Positions 11,441-23,400 of a DNA stretch of 64,000 nucleotides are shown piece by piece (the stretch's first letter is position 1; each line of letters opens with the position of its first letter). The notes beneath the pieces were generated by a model that saw only the letters and a program-made list of their open reading frames with translations, was not told the DNA's origin and made no database searches. This DNA comes from Saccopteryx bilineata. Lineage: Eukaryota > Chordata > Mammalia > Chiroptera > Emballonuridae. The position numbers and the translations under genes were made by a program. The stretch lies in NCBI RefSeq assembly GCF_036850765.1, contig NC_089495.1, positions 209,672,347-209,736,346 on the forward strand, given 5' to 3'.

Positions 11441-12420
11441 CGGGCTGCTGTGATAGTGGCCCTGGCCCTGCCTGCTGGCTTTACATCCTCCATGGCAGGA
11501 GGGGACCGGGGCCTGAGAAGCATCCCAGGTCACCTCCCAGGTAGACAGGCCGACAGACCGACCATCGGACCCGATTCCACTGGGGCGAGCAGCAGTCAAA
11601 GGCCGGGCCTGGGTCTCTCCTGCGACACCGTCCTCCGGTGCAGACACGACACAGCCTCTCCCAGCTCCTCTCCCCTGAGAAAGCTCCCAGCTGCCCCTTC
11701 CCTGCTAACCTTCCAGCTGCACCCACAGTCGGGGGGAACAGCTTCAACCTCCTGATGGGGAAGCTGAGGTTGAGAGAGAAGGGTCAGGGGGTCAGGGCTT
11801 CTGCACCATGTGAGGGGTCAGCCTGGGGCCAGGACCGGGGTTCGGTCTGTGTCTGGGGTCCAAGGTCAGCTTGAGGCCCAGGCTGGCCCTGACGTAGAGG
11901 TCAGCCTGAGCCTGTTACGCTCTGCAGCCTCCTCCCCTTGGACCAGAAGCTCCACCAGGTCTGGCTGGACTGTCTTGGCCTCTGGCCAGCGAGGCGAGCC
12001 CTTGGTGCTGTGCTGAGACAGGCCAGCTGGACGCACTGTGCGCTCCTAGGACGGAAGAGCCTCCTTTCCTGCTACTTGGCTCAGTCCCCGGGGGAAGGGT
12101 GCAGCCAGATCTTGGTGTTTCCCACCTCACAGTGTCTTTCCGCTGGGCGTGGCCCAGGCGGGGGTCTCCGTTGGCTGGTCATCCACGTGGACTTGAAGCC
12201 CGGCCCTGGGGCACCCTTACCTGTAAGCTGGGACAGGTCTTTGGGAGCTGAGTGGGGAAGGGGACTGACCCATCCAGACCCTGACCCAACGCCAGCGGTC
12301 AGGAGTGAACCCTGTCCGCCTGGTGGACACAGACGTGGATATCCAGGGAGTGGGGCACCTACACCTGGCGCTCTTTATGATGCAGATGATATTTTGATGG
12401 AAAAAAAAAGAAATAAAAAC
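11441..12420. other. Intergenic, no gene recognised
   Basis: GC-rich unique sequence between the LTR and the next SINE. Nothing recognisable was found. Confidence 0.5.
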
Positions 12421-12648
12421 CCTAACCAAGTACGCCTGACCTGTGGTGGCGCAGTGGATAAAGCATCGACCTAGAAATGCTGAGGTCGCCAGTTCAAAAC
12501 CCTGGGCTTGCCTGGTCAAGGCACATATGGGAGTTGATGCTTCCTGCTCCTCCCCCTTCTCTCTCTCTGTCTCTCCTCTCTCTCTCTCTCTCTGTCTCTC
12601 CCTCTCCTCTCTAAAGTGAATAAAAACAAAAAAAACCTAACCAAGTAC
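12421..12648 (+). mobile_element. tRNA-derived bat SINE with perfect target-site duplication
   Basis: The body is 12434-12635. The head reads GCCTGACCTGTGGTGGCGCA with A-box- and B-box-like motifs, followed by a CT-rich stretch and an A-rich tail. CCTAACCAAGTAC is present at 12421-12433 and again at 12636-12648, which fixes orientation and ends. Confidence 0.92.
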
Positions 12649-13850
12649 AATAAATAAAATTACAAAACAAAGTAAAATATTTGAACTGAAGTAAAAGGAC
12701 ACTGGCTGGGCGCTCCCTGGCAGCCAGGCTCCCACAGCCAGTGAGTAATGCCGCTGATGGCCCCAGGCTCCCCTCGGTTAGGCCTCACCCACACTGGGGA
12801 GGGCAGTGACCGCCTGCTGTCCCTTCAGACCACAGGATAGTTCCTAATAACCATTAAGAGGCAACAGCCCCAGGACCTGCTTGGTGGGTGGCTCACTGTC
12901 CCCACCTCCTCACAATGCCCTCGGGTGGGACTCTGTCCAGAGCCAGCCCTCTTCCCAAGAGAAAGGAGGGCCGGTGGCAGGGGTCTGCGTGGGTGGAAGC
13001 CTGTCCCTTGGCCCTGACCCACTGCTCACCCTGGGTCCCCGCCCAGGCCTGGAAGGAAGTTTCCGCGTTTGGAGCTGTTCCCTTCCACACACAATGCTTT
13101 CTGGGGCCGACCTGACCCTGCCTGACCCAGAAACAGCTGATCTGGGAGGAGGAGGGAGCCTCTCCTGGAAGTCTGCAGCGGACACACTGGCACACATTTG
13201 AGCGCCGCCTACCTGTCTGTGAGGCGAGCCCCCAGACGGCGCTGAGAGTGGACAGGGGGCCACACACACCAACCTGATGCTACTGACCACTGTCACCTGC
13301 TCGGGCAGCCTGAACGGGGACGCGGGTGGGGGAGGGTAGCCGAGGATGAGGAGGGGTGTTTCCGGGGCCCTGCCTAGGGTACCCCCTATCGGGGCGGCAG
13401 CACGTACATGGTCTCAAGCCCAGGCTCAAGGCGTCTTTTGTTCCATCTGGGAGATAAGTCCCCAGCGGGTGTTTTAGCTGATCGCCCTGTACACTCCCAG
13501 GGGCCTGGGGCAGGGACTCCGGGATGTCAGCTTTGCAGCCGGGGACCTTTCCATTTTCTTACTAAGGGGTCTTGGCACCAGAAGGGGGCCCGGCACAGGC
13601 GCCTCTCTACCACGGGGGCTCTCGTGGTGGGAGCGGTCGGGCGGTGCAGCGCAAGGGCTGCGGGTCACACCAGGTGCGGCCCAGCTCCTGCCCGTTGGGG
13701 CCTCGGCTTCCCGGGAGGCTGGCCCAGGGAGGACCCCGGCACCAGCCCCGCTGCCCCCTCCCTGCGCCCCTGCCCTCGGGCCTGGCTCTGTCCACAGCCT
13801 GCTCTCATCACCCCCACGGCACCCAGCAGGGTTCCTCCTCGGCTATTTCC
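12649..13850. other. Intergenic upstream of RPS21
   Basis: Unique sequence becoming CpG-rich after about 13.6 kb. No exon is supported. Confidence 0.5.
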
Positions 13851-14195
13851 GCGGGGTCCGTTCCCAGGGCAGGGTCTGCGCTCGGACATTCCGACGAGCA
13901 CTCCCCCGAGGCGCTGTCTTCTCCGGGCTACCAAGCAGCTCGGGGCTGTCCAGTGCGCGCCGTCCGCCGGCTCCCCAGGGCCAGCGCAACCCCGACGCGG
14001 GCACCCGCCAGCCGCCGACCACCCCCAGATCCGCTCCCGGCCCCGCCCGCCAGCCAGCCGGTCAGCCGGCCGGAAACGGAAGTGCACCAGGGCGGGCAGG
14101 CGGGCTCTGCGCAGACTCACTGCGGCGCGCCGGGACCCGGAAGTACTCGCCGGGGCCCCGCCCCCCCCCCCATAGAGCTGCCGGGGCACGCGGCG
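13851..14195 (+). promoter_or_regulatory. RPS21 CpG-island promoter
   Basis: High CpG density up to a pyrimidine start at about 14196 (CTCTCTTTCCG). This resembles the 5' terminal oligopyrimidine (TOP) tract of ribosomal-protein mRNAs, which couples their translation to mTOR signalling. No TATA box was seen. The exact start is inferred. Confidence 0.7.
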
Positions 14196-15425
<1,230 letters not shown>

Positions 15426-15539
15426 TCATTCTGTGCTGACAGGCATGTTCTTCGGGGTGCTGCATGGTCAGGGCTGACACTGGCTGTGAACGGATGACCA
15501 GGAGGGGCCAGCCAGCGCAAAGGGCATGATGTATGAGAT

Positions 15540-17476
15540 GTTGCAAAACCAAATTTTATTTCAAAGCACAAATACAAACAATACAAGTGACACGTGACTT
15601 GGTATTGAGGTCAGATAGTTGCTTACTGCACATTTAAAGTCCACAACTGCTACCGGGGTTGAGGGGGTGGCACCAGGCCTTGGACGCCCCTCAGATGGCA
15701 GGCGTGTTCTGGAGAATGGGGTTCAGACTGAGGTTTGGCTTAAATACTTGCTTTGCTGCAGAGATTTTTGAGTACCACACAGTGGCAGCTCTGGACATAA
15801 CTAAAAAGGACACATGGACGGGAAGGTTATAGATGAGATTGGAAAACAGCTAAATCTTACTACATAAATATGCAAAACTTAAATTACTGTATTTATCAGC
15901 TCATCTAACAGCTATAGAAATTCCCGAAGAGAGTAAGTCCCTTGAGGCTAAGTTGTAAACCAGGACATGTATTTTGAAAGTCTGTCCCTTACAGTGCTTG
16001 TAACACAGAAATGTCCTTGAGATGCTACGGTGAGGGGACAGGGAGCTTTTCAGAAGTTGCCCAGGGCCTAACAGCTTATAGGCTCTGTTCCACTTTGGAT
16101 GCATGCTGGGTTTAGGGGGACACTGGAGAGGGAGGCACACCACATGAAGGTTGGGAGGTGGGTTTGGTCCTCCATCCTGCAGTCTCCCTTAGCCCACGTG
16201 AGTGGAAGAAGGAACAGGCCTATAGGCAGCAGGCCTGCACCTCTGCTGGGGTCTAGGCTGAATTGCTGGTGGTTGGGTGCAGTGATGACGGAACTGGCCT
16301 TTCTGCAAAAGCAGCAGTCCACATGGAGAGGATGCAGGGACAGGTTTGCAGCACAGGGAAGCAGATGAAGGACCCAGGCAACATGGCAAGTTTTCAGACC
16401 AGCTGACTCACCAGTCCTTGGTTCTTACAGTGTTTTTGGTGGGCCAGCATGCTGGAAAGCTGGACGTCACAATTTGTGCAAGGATGACACAAATCTGGAA
16501 AGCTGAACACCGGCTCTGCTGACATGCTGGCACAGGCCAGCACAGGAGTGACAGCCACCGCCAGCAGGGGTCTGTGGAGTGCAATGGGGCACCAGCTGAG
16601 CCGGCCTGGGAAGAAACCGGCATTGAGCTGACCTCGGAGCTGGTGCCCTGGGTGCTGGGCTGTGATCCTCCCAGCTTGAGGATCTAGTGTGCTGAAGGTC
16701 ACAACTTACGCACACCTCTTTAACCAGCTTTTGTCCCGAAGAAAAGGACCTAACACGCTCCCAAATGACAATAAACAGGTTGTTCTTCTGTCACACTATT
16801 GCTTAGTAAGATCAAGAGCCAGCAGTGCAGTGACCTGAAGGTCCAGAGTGCTGTGGGCCAGCAGGGTTTCCTGGTGAGAGGTAAAGCACGGTCCCTGCAT
16901 GGGGGGGCCAGTGTTGGCAGGAAGGCCTGTTGGGCTGTGCAACACTCGGACATAAGGACTTCACAGTGACGTGATGTTGGGAGGACGGGTCCAAGAGTAA
17001 AAACTGACCAAAAGACACCAGGAGCCTTGCCCTCACCGGGTGCTGGAGCTCTGCTTGTGAGTGTGGGCAGGGGGTGGACCGCTGGGCTGGGCGGGAGCCG
17101 GGCCATGGGTGTGAGGGTGTTCCACAGCACTGCTTCCACATCAGAAACGCCAACACAGGGTGAATGCTTCCATACGTTAACGCCAGCAGCCTCTGTGTTG
17201 AGCAGCACCTGAACGGGTCACGGGTCCTGATGCCAGACCAGTCTCAGGCATGTGAAACGAGGGAGCCAAGCCCACCTTCTGTTCACGCAGTAACGCAGCA
17301 CTTCTCAGACGTGGTGGCGTGGTGCACCATGGAATGAACGCCGTGGCCCCCAAGGAAGCAAGCGTGTGAAGGCAGGGCCAGCGCGTCCCAGCCAGGAGGG
17401 CCACTGCCTGGGAACAGCGCTGTGGGCCCACCAGTGTGGGGGCACGAAGCGGGTGGGTGCCAGGGGCTGTCCTCAA
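15540..17476 (-). other. CABLES2: CABLES2 3' untranslated region
   Basis: Runs from the CABLES2 stop codon to a minus-strand AATAAA at 15560-15555. It is about 1.9 kb, lacks supported coding exons and includes moderately AT-rich stretches near 15.75-16.0 kb. The 3' end is inferred from this signal. Confidence 0.75.
15555..15560 (-). terminator. CABLES2 poly(A) signal
   Basis: TTTATT on the plus strand, AATAAA on the minus strand. It sits about 150 bases from the oppositely oriented RPS21 signal. Confidence 0.75.
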
Positions 17477-20400
17477 CTAGAACTGCTGCGTGAGGCGTCT
17501 GTAATGAGGTAACACCTGGCTCTCAGGAAGATAGAGGGCAAGCTCCAAGGCCACAAGCACTGTGAACTCAAACCCAATCAGATCCCGTCTGTTGAATCGA
17601 AACCTTTCTTCTAATTTCTGTGATGAAGAAGAGAGAAGGGTCAGGGGGCTCCCCTGCTCTGGTTCCCATCCAAGTCAGCCCGTTTGGTAGTGGCGGTAGG
17701 CCTCACCCAGGTTAAGCGGTGATCAACGACCACCATCCTCAGGAGTGGTGCCCAGCCTTACAAGGGTTGGCTGGGGTGACTCTGGTAGAGGTGGGGGTGG
17801 GGGTGGGCTGGAATGCAGTGGTGGCCAGCTAGGGCCTGGAAGGTGGAGGGGCGAGGCCCAGAGGACAGCGAGGTCGGGTTGGGAGGCAGGGGCGGGGCCT
17901 GAAGTGGTGGGCGGGGCCGAGAGGGATAGGGGCGGGGCCTAGGGGACCGGGTGGGGCTGGGAGGCAGGGGCGGGGCCTGAGAGGCGGCGGGGCGGGGTGG
18001 GGCGGGGCAAGCGCACTCACATCAATGAGCTGCTTCACTTCGTTCTTGCGGAGGTCGCTGCTGATCTTGGCGGCGAGCAGCACGCACGCGCCCGCACACA
18101 GCTTGCGGTTCTGCTTGTTGAGCTTGCCTTGCAGGACAAGCTTCTCGAAGTACACGTAGGCCATGGACACGGTCACTGGCTCCAGGCTGCACTCCTCAGA
18201 CAGGTTCCTCATTTCCCGCTTTAAGCTGTGGGTTCACAGGGAAGTCAGGGGCTCCAGGGGCAGAGAGCCAACCACCCACTCTGTGACACAGGGACGCGCC
18301 TTTGCCGCTGGGACAGCTGTTTCTCCAGTGCCAGGCCCCACAGCTTGGTGGACAAGCAGCATGCCGGTCTTGGGCTCCACTCACCCCTTGGCTGCGACCC
18401 ATGGCACCCCCGAACCATAAGGGGTGGCCCACACTGTCCTCTAGGGGCTACCGGCAGAGGACAGAGTCCCTGCTCTCCTATGGCAGCAAAGGGACGTGCA
18501 GGTGGCTGTGTGGGAAGGACACCACAGTGCACAGGTGTTGAGGTGGTATCGGGACCACCCATGTAGCCCTGGAGCTGCTGGCCTGGGGGTGGTGGTGGGA
18601 TCTACAGGGCAGGACCCAGCGACAGGCCATGACAAGGGGCCGTGACAGGCCAGAGCTCCAGCACTGGCTCACTTTGGGCCCTGGGGAAGCTGCCTGAGCC
18701 CCGAACTCCTCATCTGCTGCATGGGGAACAGCGGGGCCTGCCTCACGGGCTGCCACGGACATCAGTGAGGAGGGCGTGGTGGGTGTGGGCAGCTGCTAGG
18801 AGCAAAGAGCTGGCCTGACCGGCAGAGGCGTACGTGCCGTGTGCACGAGGGTCCTTGTGTGCGGTGTCAGTGGCCTGGTCACAGGATCTGTCCCGCTCAG
18901 GAATCCACAGGAGACGGGAAGAGAAGCCACAGGACCGCACAGGATGACACACAACAGAAGTGGGTTTTGGGGGTGTCCCTGGGGCGGCCTTGGCCCTCTC
19001 TCACCTCCTAATTTTGCTCAGCGTTAGTCTGACGTGTGGAAACTTTTCCCGGAAGGTCTCATTCATGTCCTTCTTGAGGTCAGAGGGCTTCACGTACTCA
19101 ATCACTGTGGTCTGCAACACAGAGGGCAGCAGGGTGGGCTGGGCCACTGCGAGGCAGCTTCACGCCGGCCTGGCCTGTGCATGTGAACGCACCACGCCTT
19201 CAGAGCAGCACAAGGTCTGTGGGAACGCCACGTCTCACGACAGAGGGCAGCAGAGCCGTGGGTGCTCAGTGGGACCAGGCTGCCGGGCACGTGGGCTGAT
19301 GGCAAGGGCTGACCTCAGGGCGGGGCAGCCAGCCTGGCTCTCTGGCCTGCTGCACACCCCTCCCCACAGGGCTGCTGGTGTCCTGGGGGAGGCATGTTGG
19401 CCCTGCCCTGGTGCTGGTCAGCTGGCCTACGTCCTGTGCCCCAGCACCCAAGGGGCAGCAGTGGGGGTGCACGTACCATGTAGGATGCGAAGATGAGGAC
19501 CCGCTTGTGCTTGCCGCAGGGCCACTGCGGGTCGTCCAGCAGGTTGGGGTTGTACTCCGGGGAGTCCCCGGTGTCGCTCCCTGCAGGCAGAAGGCAGCAC
19601 TGACCCACCATGAGCCCCGAGCTCTGGTCCTTGGTTTTCACCGACCCAAGCTCAGCAGAACCTGTCTAGTGCCCAGGAAGCAGCCAGGGCTGTGGGCCTC
19701 ATCCAGGAGCAGGAGTGGGTCTGAAAGGGGCTCCAGACCAGGAGGGAAAGAAGGACATCCTGATGAGGATGGGCCCCCTGCCCTCTGCCCCCAGACCCAT
19801 TTCTGCACAGAGCCTCTCACCACTGCCTGGCTGGGTGTCTGCTCCACCGCGAGTCCCTTCTGTTCTGAAAGGCCACGGCTCTGTCTAGACTGACCGCTGT
19901 GGCTCAGATGTGACTCACTGTTCTGCTGCCACTGGGGTCACTGGCCAGCTGGTGTGGCTGCCGGCCCTGTGCCCATGCTCCTGGTCAGGGTGGCTGCCCG
20001 CCCTGTGCCCGTGCTCCTGGTCAGGGTGGCTGCCCGCCCTGTGCCCGTGCTCCTGGTCATGGTGGCTGCCCGCCCTGTGCCCATGCTCCTGGTCAGGGTG
20101 GCTGCCCGCCCTGTGCCCATGCTCCTGGTCAGGGTGGCTGCCCGCCCTGTGCCCGTGCTCCCGGTCAGGGTACCTAGCTCCGCGCCGGTGGGCGCTGCCT
20201 TGGCAGCAGCGGGTTTGTGGCGTGATGCCGGCGGAGCGCGGGGCACGCTGGCCCGGGGCTGGGGCGTCGGGCCGTGGCCGTCCGTCTTCTGCGTCAGCAG
20301 CGCGTTGGTAGGGTACAGGAACTTGGCATAAGACACGACCTGGAGGTGCACGTGCTCGGCTCAGTCCTCCTCTCCTTGCTGCTGCGGGAGCCCACACAGA

Positions 20401-23400
20401 CGCCCCTCCGCAGCCCGCTCGGGCCGGAGCTGTGCTGCTCACTGGACGTGTGTGTTCTCAGTGACAAGAACATTCTAGAACGTCACCCCGGCAGCCTTCC
20501 TTGGATCTGCAGCACAGGAAGTCTCCCTGCCTTTGATGCCCTTGACCTCCAGCCACCAGGGCCGAGGGGCACTCGTCCAGGGCCGTGTGCTGGCTCCCAC
20601 TAGCCCCTTGCATTTCAGAAGACTCAAGTGACGCACACCCTCACATGCCCATTTTCTCCATGAGCTCTGTGCCCGCCCCCCGCCCGTCTGCCCGCCTGCC
20701 GTGACCGTGTGTGCTGTTGTCACTAAGCTCTGTGCCCGTCTGCCATGACCGTGTGTGCTGTTGTCATTAAGCTCTGTGCCCGTCTGCCGTGACCGTGTGT
20801 GCTGTTGTCACTAAGCTCTGTGCCCGTCCGCTGTGACCGTGTGTGCTGTTGTCACTAAGCTCTGTGCCCGCCCCACCGCCCGCCCACTGTGACCGTATGT
20901 GCTGTCGTCACTATGAGCTCTGTGCCCACCCCACCGCCTGTCTGCCTGCCCGCCGTGACCGTGTGTGCTGTCGTCACTATGAGCTCTGTGCCCGCCCCCT
21001 GCCTGTCTGCCCGCCCGCCGTGACCGTGTGTGCTGTCGTCACTGAACTCTGTGCCCGCCCCCTGCCCGTCTGCCCGCCCGTCGTGACCGTGTGTGCTGTC
21101 GTCACTATGAGCTCTGTGCCCGCCCCCCGCCCGTCTGCCCGCCCGCCGTGACCGTGTGTGCTGTCGTCACTATGAGCTCTGTGCCCGCCCCCTGCCCGTC
21201 TGCCCGCCCGCCGTGACTGTGTGTGCTGTCGTCACTGAACTCTGTGCCCGCCCCCCGCCCGTCTGCCCGCCCGCCATGACCGTGTGTGCTGTCGTCACTG
21301 AACTCTGTGCCCGCCCCCCGCCCGTCTGCCCGCCCGCCGTGACCGTGTGTGCTGTCGTCACTATGAGCTCTGTGCCTGCCCCCTGCCTGTCTGCCCGCCC
21401 GCCGTGACTGTGTGTGCTGTCGTCACTGAACTCTGTGCCCGCCCCCCGCCTGTCTGCCCGCCCGCCGTGACTGTGTGTGCTGCCGGCAGCTCTTGCCTTT
21501 CCGTCTGCTCCCAGCTCCACACCTTCCAGCTCAAAGACCATCTCGGAAGCGCCAGACACGCCGCCAGACGGGTGTCTCTGCTTCTGGCTGTCCACCCTCA
21601 GGTCACTACAACACAGGGCACAGGAGAGCTGCTGGGCCCTCCCTCTGCCCCTCGAGCGGGCAGGGGAGCGGGGCGCCTACCCCTGTACCCACGACGCCCA
21701 CCTGACATGAGAGCTCGTGCCACAGCCCTCTGGCTGCACAGAGGGCACAGCGCTCTCCTCGGAAGAACACCAGCTCTAAAGGCACCAGGGACACGTGAAG
21801 GCCGCCTGTTGTAAGGACTCTCCCTCCTCCCTGGACCCGAAGAACAGGACATGGGCGTGCTTCTGGGACGCTTCGGGGGACGCGGATGTGCTGACTGACC
21901 CCCTTGTGGGCGGCCGAGCCCGTGCCCCCCCAGCCACGCACCTGACCCGCAGGCCTTCTCCATACGGCAGGACCGAGAAGGCCGCACACAGGGACCGCTT
22001 GGCGCAGATCAGCACAATCCTGTGGGGAAGGCGGGGTCAGAAAGGCAGCACGTGTTTCCAGGAGAGGATTCCCACCCAGACTCGGGTGACCCCCGCGTCC
22101 AGGGCACTCTCAGGCCAGGAGGCCCGAAGCCAGGGCCAGTGGGTCTGGCTGTCCCGCTCTCACTGGGCCCCGCGTGTGACATGCTGCCCAGAAAGGGTCT
22201 CGCCTGGCCTCACGTGGCAGGTGGAGGCTGGAGGTCAGGACTCTAGTTCATGGGGTCAGGCTCTGGAGGGCACACGAGGCAGAGACATGTGCCTAGAGGG
22301 CTGTCCATGCAGGGAGCCCCTCCTTAGCCACCTGGAGAGCTGGGGGCCTGAGGGTGTCAGAAGGCAGTTTGTCCTGAGCCAAACGACCTACCAGCCGCCC
22401 CTGCACAGATGCACGCAGAGGAAGGGTGGCCTTTCCCCACGTTCCAGGGAGGACACGGGGGGGGGGGCAGCCCCATGTTGGCCAGTACCTGCTGTTCTTG
22501 GTGTCATACTGGGGTGGGGGGCAGCCCCATGCTGGCCAGTACCTGCTGTTCTTGGTGTCATACTGGGGTGGGGGGGCAGCCCATGCTGGGCGGTACCTGC
22601 TGTTCTTGGTGTCATACTGGGGGGGGGCAGCCCCATGTTGGCCAGTACCTGCTGTTCTTGGTGTCATACTGGGGGGGGGCAGCCCCATGCTGGGCGGTAC
22701 CTGCTGTTCTTGGTGTCATACTGGGGTGGGGGGGCAGCCCCATGCTGGCCAGTACCTGCTATTCTTGGTGTCATACTGGGGTGGGGGGGGCAGCCCCATG
22801 CTGGCCAGTACCTGCTATTCTTGGTGTCATACTGGGGTGGGGGGGGCAGCCCCATGCTGGCCAGTACCTGCTGTTCTTGGTGTCATACTGGGGTGGGGGG
22901 GGCAGCCCCATGCTGGCCAGTACCTGCTGTTCTTGGTGTCATACTGGGTGGGGGGGGGCAGCCCCATGCTGGGCAGTACCTGCTGTTCTTGGTGTCATAC
23001 TGTCGCATGTTCTTGATGAAGTGAGTCTTCTTCAGGCCCTTGTGTCTGGGAGACCCGGGTATGTGCTTGGTCCTGCAGGTGAGAAACAGGTCACCCATCC
23101 CTCCAGACGCTCTCTGGCCCCCAAGGCGAGTGGCTGCTGGAGTGTGCGGGGCCTTGAGCTGCAGCGGTGGCAGGCGGGACCTTTACCTTTGAGCCGAGGC
23201 ACAGCCCACAGCGTCTTCCAGGAGCTCGAGGGAGCAGCGGTGGGAGGCGACTCGCCTTCTGGAAAGGGACACACAGTGCTCAGGACACGGACAGCGGGGC
23301 TCAGGACACGGACCGTGGCACTCAGGACACGGACGGGAGGAACCGGGCCAGGGGGCGTGGCTGCAGCAGCCATCCCGGCCAGGATGGGGGGGCGCTGAGG

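Noticed and set aside
15541..15600. Poly(A)-like AT-rich words near 15.55 kb as part of RPS21
   Set aside because: RPS21 already has a signal at 15399, and the later one is on the minus strand, fitting CABLES2.
22481..23024. The exon-like QYDTKNS copies as real additional CABLES2 exons
   Set aside because: Each copy is 20-23 bases, would shift frame, and the single exon at 23072-22980 already joins in frame to exon 4; kept as a finding, not annotated as exons.
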